A stretch of 64,000 bases of DNA from NCBI GenBank assembly GCA_963698535.1, contig CAVORD010000001.1, forward strand, positions 1,364,001 to 1,428,000, written 5' to 3'. Shown here piece by piece: positions 38,244 to 47,010 of this stretch (within the stretch, counting starts at the first letter, position 1; the number at the start of each line of letters is the position of its first letter). A program made the position numbers and the translations under genes. Source of the DNA: CAVORD01 sp963698535 (GTDB lineage: Bacteria > Bacteroidota > Bacteroidia > Bacteroidales > VadinHA17). A model generated the notes under the pieces. The model saw nothing but the letters and a program-made list of their open reading frames with translations. It was not told the origin of the DNA and made no database searches.

Positions 38244-39281
38244 TTATTCTATCTCCAGGAGATGACCCGATCTTTTTTTGGCGGAGCCAATAATTGTTGC
38301 TTCGCTGTAACCGGCCTTTTTCAAGTCACCAATCATTTCATCAGCCTTATCAGGCTTAACGGCTATAAGCAGTCCTCCCGAAGTTTGTGCATCGAATATA
38401 ATCATCCTGGAGTTATAATCGCACTCTTTGGAGACAGAGAGGTCGGGTGAGCAGTACTCCAGGTTCCTGAATGATGCTCCCGGCAGGCATCCGTCAGCAG
38501 CAAGAGAATAAGTTGATTCAAGGAGTGGTATTTTACTGCTTTGAATAGTTATTGTTACCCCTGAGGCCCTGGCCATTTTCAGAGCGTGTCCGCCAAGTCC
38601 GAATCCTGTTACATCTGTTGCTCCTTTAACATTGTACTTTTTCATCACCTCAGCGCCGGCTGCATTAAGGTGTTTCATTGCTTCATAAGCTGCATTGAGT
38701 TCTTTGTCACCGCATATGCCCAGCCTGTGTCCGGCCATAATAATACCTGTCCCAATAGGTTTGGTAAGAATAAGCAGATCGCCTTCTTCCACCCCTGCAT
38801 TTGTAACGATCCTGTCGGGGTGAACAAATCCGATAACAGCCAACCCATATTTTGGTATCGGATCATCTATTGTATGTCCTCCGATGATATGGATTCCTGC
38901 TTCCAGTGCCTTGTTATTACCACCCAGCAGAATATCTGCATAAGCATCCATTGGCAGTTTCCCCGAAGGGAACATCATAATATTGAGCGCCAGCAGTGGC
39001 TTTGCTCCCATCGCATAAATATCGCTTATACTGTTTGCTGCTGCGATCTGACCGAATTCATAAGGATCTGAGCATACCGGAGGGAAAAAGTCGGTTGTAA
39101 AAACTATTGCATTATCAGGGGCTATACGATAGACGCCCGCATCATCGTGTGTTGATATGTCTACAAGTATATCAGGATCGCTCGATACAGGCAGTTTGGC
39201 GAGAATGTCCTGAAGCAGTCCGGCAGGCAACTTGGCGCTGCACCCTCCGGCCTCCGTAAATTGAAGTAGATCGACCTTCAT
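38244..39281 (-). CDS. selD: SelD, selenophosphate synthase
   Basis: SelD makes selenophosphate from selenide and ATP. The 345-residue protein has the N-terminal catalytic pair in GGCSAKLPAG (Cys14 and Lys17); the position that is selenocysteine in some organisms is cysteine here. An ATP/Mg site follows (DDAGVYRI; FTTDFFPPVCSDPYEFGQIAAANSISD, read in part), then GGHTIDDPIPKYG and TGFGLGGHALKMA. It starts 11 bp after yedF on the same strand. In this window selenophosphate has two plausible uses, selenium insertion into the Mo cofactor or tRNA/protein selenation. No selA, selB, selC or mnmH is seen, which favours the cofactor use, but those genes may lie elsewhere. Confidence 0.95.
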   Translation of the reverse strand: MKVDLLQFTEAGGCSAKLPAGLLQDILAKLPVSSDPDILVDISTHDDAGVYRIAPDNAIVFTTDFFPPVCSDPYEFGQIAAANSISDIYAMGAKPLLALNIMMFPSGKLPMDAYADILLGGNNKALEAGIHIIGGHTIDDPIPKYGLAVIGFVHPDRIVTNAGVEEGDLLILTKPIGTGIIMAGHRLGICGDKELNAAYEAMKHLNAAGAEVMKKYNVKGATDVTGFGLGGHALKMARASGVTITIQSSKIPLLESTYSLAADGCLPGASFRNLEYCSPDLSVSKECDYNSRMIIFDAQTSGGLLIAVKPDKADEMIGDLKKAGYSEATIIGSAKKRSGHLLEIE

Positions 39282-39292
39282 GGTTATATCTT

Positions 39293-39905
39293 TCAGAGGT
39301 TGAAAATCTTTTTTGCTTTACCGGTAATCTCAATGATTTCCAGCATGTTACTAACTCTTCCGGCCACAATTTCCTTATCAATATTATAATGAGAGACACT
39401 TGTTCCGCAATAGAGTATATCGACACCCTTATCGGAGATTATCTTAATCCACTCCTCTACCGGAGACCCTTTGCCACCAAGAAGAACACCCGACCCAAAG
39501 AGAATGATCTCTGAAGGCAGGGAATCTGCACCGGCAAGTGTCTTAAAATAGTTGTTCATCATCTTTGATGAGATAACATCATCGCCCCCTCCCATTTTTT
39601 CGCTTCCGGCAACGACTACGAATCCTTTTTCAACTAAGGTTTTATTTGATATTGTGCAGTAATCTTCTGCTTTCGAAAGTTCCTGTCCGGCATGAAGATG
39701 ATACTGAGATCTCCCAGTATCCTACTTTCTCTGCCACGCTGCATCCACAGTTGTTATCTTTCAAAAACCTGAGCAGATTGTTGAGAGAAACCTGGTTATC
39801 GGTAAGGATATTGAATTTGCTGCCTGCAGGGAAGGTCCTCAGTGCTTTTCTTGCCTCAATGATCGGGGCGGGACAGCTCAGTCCTCTTGTATCTACGCTT
39901 TCCAT
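39293..39905 (-). CDS. yedF: YedF, selenium-metabolism TusA/DsrE fusion protein, frameshifted
   Basis: YedF joins an N-terminal TusA/SirA domain to a C-terminal DsrE-like domain, about 200 residues, and is found with selenium-utilising genes, where it probably relays selenium. The TusA part reads VDTRGLSCPAPIIEARKAL, with the persulfide/selenide Cys in SCPAP, and is in one frame (39905 to about 39642). The DsrE part (GGGDDVISSKMMNNYFK; GVDILYCGTSV) is in another (from about 39610). One shift near 39600-39640 splits them. The reconstructed length, 204 residues, equals the family norm. It is the first gene of yedF-selD and overlaps nothing. Confidence 0.88.
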
Positions 39906-40024
39906 AATTTCAATAAAACGTAAAAGTACAAAAGAAATGCGATTGGACTATTACTGAATTCAATGAACCATACCATAAGGAGAAATGATTATTTTTGTTT
40001 CGCTATAACTCAAATCAGAAAGAA

Positions 40025-41449
40025 GTGAAAATAAAAGTCCCGTTCCAGATCATACTCCTTCTTATTGCATCCACTTTATTAGTTGAAGCCCAAGTATCCC
40101 CCAATCCTTCAAAGGTAGCCGGATCGTGGCTTGGAAAGATCTCTGTTGGTACAATGGACCTCAGGCTGGTGATCAATCTTACACTATCGGGTAATGATTC
40201 ACTTACGGCCACCCTTGACAGTCCCGATCAGGGTGCAAAGGGGATTCCCATGGGGAAGGTTACACTTAAGGGCGACTCTATTATTGTTGATGCTCCAATA
40301 ATTAGAGGAGATTATAAGGCACTCTTCACCAGTGATACAACACTCAGCGGCACCTGGAGTCAGTCGGGCAACAAAACGCCTCTTGATCTTTCACTTCTGC
40401 CAGGCGGGTTTACACTTAACAGGCCGCAGGAGCCGAAGAAACCATATCCATATACCTCTGAGGAGATCTTCTTTGACAACAAAGCCGATGGTATCAGGCT
40501 GGCCGGAACCCTTACCTTACCAAAAGGAGAAGGTCCTTTCGCTGTCGCAATTCTTATCAGCGGATCAGGTCCACAGAACAGGGACGAAGAGCTGATGGGT
40601 CACAAGCCATTCCTGGTAATCGCCGACCATCTCACGCGCCAGGGGTTTGCAGTATTAAGGTATGACGACCGGGGTGTCGGCCTATCGGGTGGGCCGATGC
40701 AGGGCAATACATCACTCGATTTTGCCAGAGACGCATCCTCTGCCATGGATTATCTGAAGTCAAGAAAAGAGATAGACCCATCGAAGATCGGATTTATCGG
40801 TCACAGTGAAGGCGGTCTCATTGCTCCGATTGTTGCATCAGCAAGGGAGGAGACTGCATTTATAATCTCTCTTGCAGGTCCCGGAGTTAAAGGTGATCAG
40901 CTGCTCTTTGCGCAGCAGGCGATCATAATGAGATTATCAGGTGTATCTGAGGATATAATCAAGGCTAACCGTAAAATGAATAGTAAATTCTACTCTCTCA
41001 TTGAAAAGGAGTATGACAATAAGGTGGCAGAATCCGGGATCGTTAAGATATATTCCAAAGTGTTGGAAAAGAATAAGGTTGTCGGTGAGGATAAAGATGC
41101 AGCTATTAATAACATAAAGGCCTCCTTCAACGGTTTAGGATATGATTGGCTGAGATTCTTTATTAAAACTGATCCGGGGATTTACTGGAAGAATGTTAAA
41201 TGTCCTGTCCTGGCGCTCAATGGAAGCAAGGACACACAGGTCATTGCCGGGGATAATCTTGCTGCCATTAAAAAGGGTGTTTCCGGGAACGGTAACAAGA
41301 ATGTTGAAATCCACAATATCGAAGGAGTGAACCACCTGTTTCAGAAGTGCGACACTGGCTTGCCAAAAGAGTACGGAACAATTGAGGAGACTGTTAGCCC
41401 GGAAGTGCTTGATATAATAACGGACTGGTTAAAAAAGAACGCTAGATAA
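40025..41449 (+). CDS. Secreted alpha/beta hydrolase
   Basis: This is an about 474-residue secreted hydrolase. GTG 40025 is chosen: it gives a good signal peptide (VKIKVPFQIILLLIASTLLVEAQ) preceded by an AGAAAGAA ribosome site, whereas the upstream TTG adds an unlikely polar extension. An N-terminal beta-rich domain of about 120 residues (GSWLGKISVG; SLTATLDSPDQG) precedes the alpha/beta hydrolase fold, with oxyanion text ISGSGPQNRDEE, nucleophile elbow IGHSEGG (Ser), late Asp in LNGSKDTQV and His in EGVNHLFQ. Family members are esterases or peptidases of mixed activity. Its stop overlaps the convergent Nudix gene by 8 bp. Confidence 0.85.
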   Translation: MKIKVPFQIILLLIASTLLVEAQVSPNPSKVAGSWLGKISVGTMDLRLVINLTLSGNDSLTATLDSPDQGAKGIPMGKVTLKGDSIIVDAPIIRGDYKALFTSDTTLSGTWSQSGNKTPLDLSLLPGGFTLNRPQEPKKPYPYTSEEIFFDNKADGIRLAGTLTLPKGEGPFAVAILISGSGPQNRDEELMGHKPFLVIADHLTRQGFAVLRYDDRGVGLSGGPMQGNTSLDFARDASSAMDYLKSRKEIDPSKIGFIGHSEGGLIAPIVASAREETAFIISLAGPGVKGDQLLFAQQAIIMRLSGVSEDIIKANRKMNSKFYSLIEKEYDNKVAESGIVKIYSKVLEKNKVVGEDKDAAINNIKASFNGLGYDWLRFFIKTDPGIYWKNVKCPVLALNGSKDTQVIAGDNLAAIKKGVSGNGNKNVEIHNIEGVNHLFQKCDTGLPKEYGTIEETVSPEVLDIITDWLKKNAR

Positions 41450-42410
41450 TACCCGATTTCTTAAGGTCGGCTATTACCATCTGCCCTCTCGCTTTAATTG
41501 CGGCTGAGCCCTCTTCAGCTGCGAGCATAATAGCTGTTACCAGTTCATTTGCCAGATCGGGATAAATGAGAGACAGCTTGTATAGAATTGCCATTGAATA
41601 GACTTTTTGAGCGATCTCGGAAAACCCGCTTCCAAGTAATTTGAAACAATAGTCAGCCAGGTAACCCTGATCCGTCTCATCCAGTTTACTTACATCTGAA
41701 TCAGACAAGATCTTGAGCCACGATCGTATGATACCATTTTGTGTTGCTTCTTTAAGCAGGCCAGTCAGTCGCGGGGCAATGTCATCAATCAGTGCGGTAT
41801 CAGATTCACATATTTTAGTCAATATCCAGCTTGCCCTGAACGCAAACCTATCAGAAGTGGCTGAAGCAAACTCCAAAAGTATGTCAATAGCCTCATTATG
41901 ATCATCTGCCTTTGCAGCAACCAGTTCTATTGCCCCGGCGCTAAAAGCTTTTTCGACAAGCTCTTTCAGCTGGTGTCGGAGCTCTGAGACATCATAATCA
42001 GGCTCCCCTGAGGTGATGTCGATCGGACTACCCGATCCGAGCAGATTCTCTGCCACCTTTTGATCGGCCTCGCAGAGATCGATACCACTTAGATCTGCCG
42101 ATTCAACCCACTGATAGTTAATATGTTCTGTCAATACCGGCTCATCAAGAGTATCGCATATGTATGGATGGAGGGCAATTTTCTTAATTTTATAATCGTG
42201 CACAACCACGGGTTCCCCTTCGAAGATGACTACCTTCATTCCCAGCTCCTCCTTTACCTCTCTGATAACAGAGTTCTCTCCGCTCTCGCCATGCTTGATC
42301 TTGCCCCCCGGAAATTCCCATTTGAAAGGATGATCAGACTCTCCTCCCCTCTGTACCACGAGAATTTGCCCCTCTTCATTTCTTATTATTGCACAGGATA
42401 CCTCAATCAT
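41442..42410 (-). CDS. Nudix hydrolase fused to a helical (HEAT-like) domain
   Basis: This is a 322-residue protein. Residues about 1-135 form a MutT-like Nudix domain with the complete Nudix box GGKIKHGESGENSVIREV plus KEELG, so a pyrophosphohydrolase acting on an oxidised or modified nucleotide is likely. Residues about 150-322 are all-helical and repeat-like (FAFRASWILTKICES; RSWLKILSD; MAILYKLSLIYPDLANELV), as in HEAT/ARM-type proteins. The reading is continuous across the join. Because frameshifts are common in this window, two neighbouring genes fused by an indel cannot be ruled out. It is 3 bp downstream of the HsdR_N-type gene on the same strand. Confidence 0.8.
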   Translation of the reverse strand: MIEVSCAIIRNEEGQILVVQRGGESDHPFKWEFPGGKIKHGESGENSVIREVKEELGMKVVIFEGEPVVVHDYKIKKIALHPYICDTLDEPVLTEHINYQWVESADLSGIDLCEADQKVAENLLGSGSPIDITSGEPDYDVSELRHQLKELVEKAFSAGAIELVAAKADDHNEAIDILLEFASATSDRFAFRASWILTKICESDTALIDDIAPRLTGLLKEATQNGIIRSWLKILSDSDVSKLDETDQGYLADYCFKLLGSGFSEIAQKVYSMAILYKLSLIYPDLANELVTAIMLAAEEGSAAIKARGQMVIADLKKSGII

Positions 42411-42413
42411 CGG

Positions 42414-42872
42414 TTAATAATTCTGCAGATCGTTGTAATATGGAATATAATCCATAAAAGTATAATTTCCGGCTTTATGATCATAAGCGGAACAGTAATG
42501 GGTGAGTCCGTTGGTTACCACCATAAAGGGGACCAGGAGATTCATATTGTAGCACACGATCTGATCGAATACCTGCTCATCGAGTTTAACCTCAGGGGCC
42601 TTACATTCAACAACTAAAACAGGTACTCCTTTCCGGTTATGGGCAAGGATATCGGTTCTCCTCTCCAATCCGTTAAAGCGGAAAAGAGACTCAACCCTTA
42701 TCAGCCCCGGTGAGAAACCGAGGTCATTAATCAGATACCTTATAAAATTTTGCCTGACCCACTCCTCCGGAGTAAGTGCCACATGTTTCTTCCTGATGGC
42801 ATCAAATATTCTGGCCTTTTCTCCGTCTTCAGTGATGGTAAATGAATATTCAGGCAGATTAAGTTGTTTCAA
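42414..42872 (-). CDS. HsdR_N-type PD-(D/E)XK nuclease-domain protein
   Basis: This is a 152-residue protein resembling the N-terminal nuclease domain of type I restriction R subunits. The catalytic pattern is RRTDILAHNRKGVPVLVVECK, read in two parts: Asp in RTDIL and Glu-x-Lys in VECKAP. The start MKQLNLPEYSF and the segment TPEEWVRQNF are typical of a small stand-alone form common in Bacteroidota, where it is not part of a restriction system. No HsdM, HsdS or helicase domain is nearby. Its function is unknown. It shares a divergent promoter region with amn. Confidence 0.75.
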   Translation of the reverse strand: MKQLNLPEYSFTITEDGEKARIFDAIRKKHVALTPEEWVRQNFIRYLINDLGFSPGLIRVESLFRFNGLERRTDILAHNRKGVPVLVVECKAPEVKLDEQVFDQIVCYNMNLLVPFMVVTNGLTHYCSAYDHKAGNYTFMDYIPYYNDLQNY

Positions 42873-42883
42873 CTTTGTTTTCG

Positions 42884-42918
42884 TATTTTTGGTTCACCAT
42901 TTCTTATTGACAAATATA
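42884..42918. promoter_or_regulatory. Divergent -7 boxes between the nuclease-domain gene and amn
   Basis: On the plus strand TATTTTTG (42884-42891) fits TAnnTTTG, with a TTG 17 bp upstream, and would drive amn (ATG 42942). On the minus strand TATATTTG (42918 to 42911) fits the same consensus and would drive the nuclease-domain gene (start 42872). Both fall in a 69-bp spacer. Confidence 0.5.
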
Positions 42919-42941
42919 ACCAATAAGTAGAGAGAAGATAT

Positions 42942-43712
42942 ATGAGAACAAAGGAGGAAATAGTAGAAAACTGGCTACCACGATATACAGGTAAACCTCT
43001 TGAGAGTTTCGGGAAGTACATAATCCTGACCAACTTCCAGTTGTATGTAGACCTTTTTGCCCAGTGGAACAAAGTCGCCATCGACGGCAAGGAGAAGAAC
43101 ATGCCCAGCGCCACAGCAGGAGACATCACAATAATTAACTTCGGCATGGGTAGTCCCAACGCTGCCACCATTGTGGATCTTTTAAGTGCAATAGAACCTA
43201 TTGCCCTTCTGTTCCTGGGTAAGTGCGGAGGATTAAAGAAGAAGAATACACTTGGTGACCTTATTCTGCCAATAGCAGCCATAAGATCCGACGGTACTTC
43301 AAACGATTACCTGCCCCCGGAGGTGCCGGCGCTTCCTGCTTTTAAGCTTCAGAGTGCCATTTCTCATACCATAACAGAAATGGGACTGGATTACTGGACA
43401 GGTACCGTATTCACTACCAACAAGAGGGTTTGGGAATATGATGAGCGTTTTAAGAAGTACCTGATGAAGACCAGGGCCATGGCCATAGATATGGAGACAG
43501 CAACAATATTTACTGTGGCCTTTGCCAACGAGATACCCAGCGGAGCCCTGCTCCTGGTGTCTGACCAGCCTATGATCTCAACAGGTATCAAGACAGAAGC
43601 AAGTGACAAGAAGGTAACCGACAATTTTGTTGAGAACCATTTGAAGATCGGCATCGAATCTTTAAGGTATATAAGAGACAGCGGCGTTTCGGTTAAACAT
43701 CTCAGGTTCTGA
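42942..43712 (+). CDS. amn: AMP nucleosidase
   Basis: This 256-residue member of the PNP/UDP family, of the Bacteroidota AMP-nucleosidase type, splits AMP to adenine and ribose 5-phosphate. The start MRTKEEIVENWLPRYTG is the family opening. The phosphate/base site INFGMGSPNAATI, FLGKCGGLKKKN, AMAIDMETATIF (the ribose-binding Met-Glu) and LLVSDQPM follow. It has no frameshift. It provides adenine that could feed purine salvage or the purine-degrading genes at 1-20 kb; that link is speculative. holA starts 2 bp later. Confidence 0.92.
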   Translation: MRTKEEIVENWLPRYTGKPLESFGKYIILTNFQLYVDLFAQWNKVAIDGKEKNMPSATAGDITIINFGMGSPNAATIVDLLSAIEPIALLFLGKCGGLKKKNTLGDLILPIAAIRSDGTSNDYLPPEVPALPAFKLQSAISHTITEMGLDYWTGTVFTTNKRVWEYDERFKKYLMKTRAMAIDMETATIFTVAFANEIPSGALLLVSDQPMISTGIKTEASDKKVTDNFVENHLKIGIESLRYIRDSGVSVKHLRF

Positions 43713-43714
43713 TC

Positions 43715-44722
43715 ATGGCCTTTACTGTTGAGGAGATAATGTCGGATCTGAAAAACAGGATTTTCAAACCTGTTTACTTCCTTGCCGGGGAGGAGCCATA
43801 TTTTATTGACCTTATTACCGATTATATCGAGGAGAATGTGCTACAGCCCGACGAACGGTCTTTCAACCAGACCATTCTGTACGGAGAGGATACTGATATA
43901 AGATCTGTTATTGAGATATCCAGGCGCTTCCCAATGATGTCGACCCATCAGGTGGTTATTGTTAAGGAGGCTCAGTCACTAAAAAAAATTGAAGAGCTTG
44001 AGTATTATCTTCAGAGTCCCCTTGCCTCCACCATTCTGGTTATAAATTACAAGTACAAGAAACTGGATAAGCGCACCAAATTCAGCAAGATGCTTGATTC
44101 GGTTGCTGTATATCTTGAATCGTCAAGGCTTTACGACTATCAGGTGCCTGCCTGGATAGAGAAGTACCTTCAGGTCAAGGGATTAAGAATAAAGCCCGAC
44201 GCGTCACAGATGCTCACAGAATATCTTGGAACCGACCTTCACAAGATAGCTAACGAACTGAACAAGCTTGTCATTGCCCTTGAAGGAACCGGCAAAGAGA
44301 TAACCCCTGCCACCATTGAAGAGAACATTGGTATAAGCAAGGATTACAACAATTTTGAGTTACAGAAAGCCATTGGGGCAAGGAATCTGACAAAAGCCAA
44401 CCAGATAATCCTCTATATGGGCGAGAACCAGAAAGAGGTTCCTTTTCCGGTAACCATAGCCACACTCTTTTCCTATTTCGTTAAAATTCTGACATACCAC
44501 TATACTCCCGATAAGTCGAAGAACAACATTGCATCAGTTCTCCGGATAAGACCTTTTTTTGTGACTGAATACGAGTCGGCTGCCCGACGTTATAGTCCTG
44601 ACCGATGTGTATATGTTATTGGGTTACTGCGCCAGTATGATCTTAAATCAAAAGGATTTGGCGACATAAGCAGCTCCCCGGGCGATCTGCTTAAAGAGCT
44701 TATTTTCAAAATTATGCACTAG
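43715..44722 (+). CDS. holA: DNA polymerase III delta subunit
   Basis: This is a 335-residue clamp-loader subunit. The AAA+-like core carries the HolA text PVYFLAGEEPYFIDLI and MMSTHQVVIVKEAQSL. The middle helical domain has LTEYLGTDLHKIANELNKLV, and the collar domain begins FELQKAIGARNLTKANQI. It is intact and coupled to amn by a 2-bp gap. This housekeeping gene gives a local check that not every gene is frameshifted. Confidence 0.92.
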   Translation: MAFTVEEIMSDLKNRIFKPVYFLAGEEPYFIDLITDYIEENVLQPDERSFNQTILYGEDTDIRSVIEISRRFPMMSTHQVVIVKEAQSLKKIEELEYYLQSPLASTILVINYKYKKLDKRTKFSKMLDSVAVYLESSRLYDYQVPAWIEKYLQVKGLRIKPDASQMLTEYLGTDLHKIANELNKLVIALEGTGKEITPATIEENIGISKDYNNFELQKAIGARNLTKANQIILYMGENQKEVPFPVTIATLFSYFVKILTYHYTPDKSKNNIASVLRIRPFFVTEYESAARRYSPDRCVYVIGLLRQYDLKSKGFGDISSSPGDLLKELIFKIMH

Positions 44723-44735
44723 CCAGTAATAGTTG

Positions 44736-45327
44736 TCAGTTCATCTCCGGAGAGACCGGAAAGTCGGCCCATATCCTGTATCTGCTATTAAGGCTCCTTA
44801 CTACACTACGCCAAATGTCGGCACTGCTGTTATCCATCAAATATGATGGTGAAACATCGGCAATGACCCATGAGTTCTCTTTCAGTTCTTCTTCGAGCTG
44901 ACCTTTGCCCCACCCTGAATAACCGAGAAAGAAGCGGATATCGTCTACCTGTCATTTGTCCGGTGGCTATGAGGTCCTTTATCGTTTCCAGATCGCCTCC
45001 CCACCATATTCCTTTACCTATAAGCATACTGCCCGGGATAGAGCTGCCTGTTGTGTGTATATAGTGAAGTGTGTCAGGCTGTACCGGTCCGCCCATTGAG
45101 AGCGATTCGTTAAAATTTTCAAATCCTTCCAGTGTCTGGTCAAGAGTAATGTCGAGGTTCTTATTAAGTATAAACCCTATAGTACCGTCCTCATTATGTT
45201 CCGTGAGCAAAACGATGCTACGGTTAAAAAAGGTATCCTTAAGAAAAGGTTCTGAAATAAGTACCTTCCCTTTTGCCGGTATCTTATCTTCCGGCCTTAT
45301 TGAAAAAAGATCCAGTTCCTTGGCCAT
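44736..45327 (-). CDS. yqgE: YqgE/AlgH family protein, frameshifted
   Basis: This is an about 197-residue UPF0301 protein. The N-terminal 130 residues are read in one frame (GKVLISEPFLKDTFFNRSIVLL; GTIGFILNKNLD; MGGPVQPDTLHYIH). A one-base shift near 44947 sends that frame to a false stop at 44830. The other frame continues with RFFLGYSGWGKGQLEEEL, the strongly conserved family ending, and stops at 44736. The length is then typical (about 190). The molecular function of the family is unresolved. It is convergent with holA, 13 bp apart. Confidence 0.87.
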
Positions 45328-45351
45328 TTTACTGTATATGAGTGTAAGTTA

Positions 45352-45359
45352 CAAAATTA
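45352..45359 (-). promoter_or_regulatory. Candidate -7 box for yqgE
   Basis: TAATTTTG on the minus strand (45359 to 45352) matches TAnnTTTG and lies 25 bp upstream of the yqgE start codon. No -33 element is clear. The rest of the 154-bp divergent spacer toward nhaC shows no plus-strand match. Confidence 0.35.
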
Positions 45360-45481
45360 TATCATTTCATTACCATGCATTATATATAACCCAAAAGCCG
45401 CGTCCATGTTTTACACAATCAATAATATAGTTTAAAAAAAAGTATATTGCATCACAATTAATCGACTGAAACTACCCTCAC

Positions 45482-46969
45482 ATGGCTAAACCGATAAAAG
45501 CACCATCACTTGTTCAGGCACTCATCCCTCTGATCTTTCTTATCCTGTTCCTTTCGCTTAATGTTAAGTTTTTTGGTGATGATACATTATCGGGAGCCAA
45601 CCAGATGGCATTAATTCTTGCCTCCACCATTGCGGGAGTAATAGCAATCAGGTTGGGTCATCGATGGGGCAATGTAAGAGCCACTGTTGTGAAGAGCATA
45701 AGTTCTGCGATGCCTTCCATACTGATCCTTTTTCTTATAGGTTCACTTGCAGGGACCTGGATGATAAGCGGGGTTGTCCCCATGCTTATCTATTATGGGT
45801 TGCAAATCTTAAATCCAAAGATATTTCTCTTCGCCTCGGTGGTCATTTGTTCTGTTGTTTCCCTCTCTACAGGGAGCTCATGGTCAACCGTAGCAACTAT
45901 AGGAATAGCCCTGCTGGGGATTGGAACGACATTAGGGATAAACGAGGGTATTGTTGCAGGAGCAATAATAAGTGGTGCCTACTTTGGTGATAAAATGTCG
46001 CCACTGTCAGATACTACCAATCTGGCACCTGCGATGGCCGGCACCGACCTGTTCACACATATTTCGTACATGGTATATACCACGGGACCAACCATGATCA
46101 TAACATTGATTTTGTTCCTGATAATTGGTTTCACGAAAGATTTTTCGGGTAATCAGACCGATGTACAGGCAGTTCTGGATGCACTTAACTCGAAGTTTGT
46201 AATTACCCCATGGCTGCTTTTGGTACCGGCATTTCTTATCTTCATAATAGTTAAAAAGGTGCCGCCGCTGCCTGCACTTATTGCAGGGACTCTTGCCGGA
46301 GGATTGTTTGCGATAATATTTCAACCCAATATCATTCGTGAGATAGCAGGTGTAGAAGGTAACTATTCATTGCAATCATATCTGGCTGTTGTCAAATCGA
46401 TGTATGGGAGTGTCTCGGTAACGACAGATAATACGGCTGTTAATGAGCTACTGTCTACCCGAGGTATGGCAGGTATGCTCAACACTATATGGCTGATCAT
46501 TGCAGCTATGGTATTCGGAGGTATCATGGATTCGGCAGGTATGCTTGCCAAGATAACAGGCTATATTATGAAGATGGTTCACAGCGCCGGCTCTTTGGTT
46601 GCATCAACAGTTGCAACATGCCTCTTCTTCAACGTGACAGCCTCAGATCAATATCTTGCTATTGTGGTACCGGGACGCATGTTCTCAAAAATCTACCGCG
46701 ATATGGGATACAAACCTGAATTACTCAGCCGTACTCTGGAAGATTCTGGTACCGTAACCTCTGCCCTCATCCCGTGGAATACATGCGGTGCAACACAGTC
46801 GTCAGTTCTGGGAGTGCCGGTTTTTACCTATGCCCCATGGGCATTCTTTAACCTTATCAGTCCCCTGATGTCGATCTTTATGGCAGGGTTCAACATTAAG
46901 ATCAGGAAATTTGCCGAAGGTGAAAGCAGGGAGCCTCTTACTATGGAAGAAGACAGAATGGACGTGTAA
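45482..46969 (+). CDS. nhaC: NhaC family Na+/H+ antiporter
   Basis: This is a 495-residue membrane antiporter with about 11-12 helices. NhaC-type sequences are present: SVVSLSTGSSWSTVATIGIAL, GAIISGAYFGDKMSPLSDTTNLA (the conserved Asp cluster), TTDNTAVNELLSTRGM and LEDSGTVTSALIPWNTCG. It exchanges cytoplasmic Na+ for external protons, which fits an organism that also pumps sodium with Na+-NQR. The reading is complete. The stop codon sits in a 24-bp perfect palindrome, and the fused E1 gene converges on it. Confidence 0.92.
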   Translation: MAKPIKAPSLVQALIPLIFLILFLSLNVKFFGDDTLSGANQMALILASTIAGVIAIRLGHRWGNVRATVVKSISSAMPSILILFLIGSLAGTWMISGVVPMLIYYGLQILNPKIFLFASVVICSVVSLSTGSSWSTVATIGIALLGIGTTLGINEGIVAGAIISGAYFGDKMSPLSDTTNLAPAMAGTDLFTHISYMVYTTGPTMIITLILFLIIGFTKDFSGNQTDVQAVLDALNSKFVITPWLLLVPAFLIFIIVKKVPPLPALIAGTLAGGLFAIIFQPNIIREIAGVEGNYSLQSYLAVVKSMYGSVSVTTDNTAVNELLSTRGMAGMLNTIWLIIAAMVFGGIMDSAGMLAKITGYIMKMVHSAGSLVASTVATCLFFNVTASDQYLAIVVPGRMFSKIYRDMGYKPELLSRTLEDSGTVTSALIPWNTCGATQSSVLGVPVFTYAPWAFFNLISPLMSIFMAGFNIKIRKFAEGESREPLTMEEDRMDV

Positions 46970-46981
46970 TTACACGTCCAT
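46958..46981. terminator. Palindrome over the nhaC stop codon
   Basis: ATGGACGTGTAA (46958-46969) and TTACACGTCCAT (46970-46981) form a perfect 24-bp palindrome centred after the nhaC stop. It has no natural loop or T tract, so it is at best a weak terminator; a protein-binding site is equally possible. Confidence 0.4.
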
Positions 46982-47010
46982 CCCCTTAACTGATCGATAC
47001 AGGATATTCT

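Noticed and set aside
39293..39905. Programmed frameshift in yedF or the fused E1
   Set aside because: No slippery heptamer with a downstream structure is seen, and similar breaks occur in many unrelated genes, which fits sequence error.
42414..42872. Type I restriction-modification system
   Set aside because: Only the HsdR_N-like nuclease domain is present; no helicase, HsdM or HsdS is nearby, and the stand-alone form is common in this phylum.
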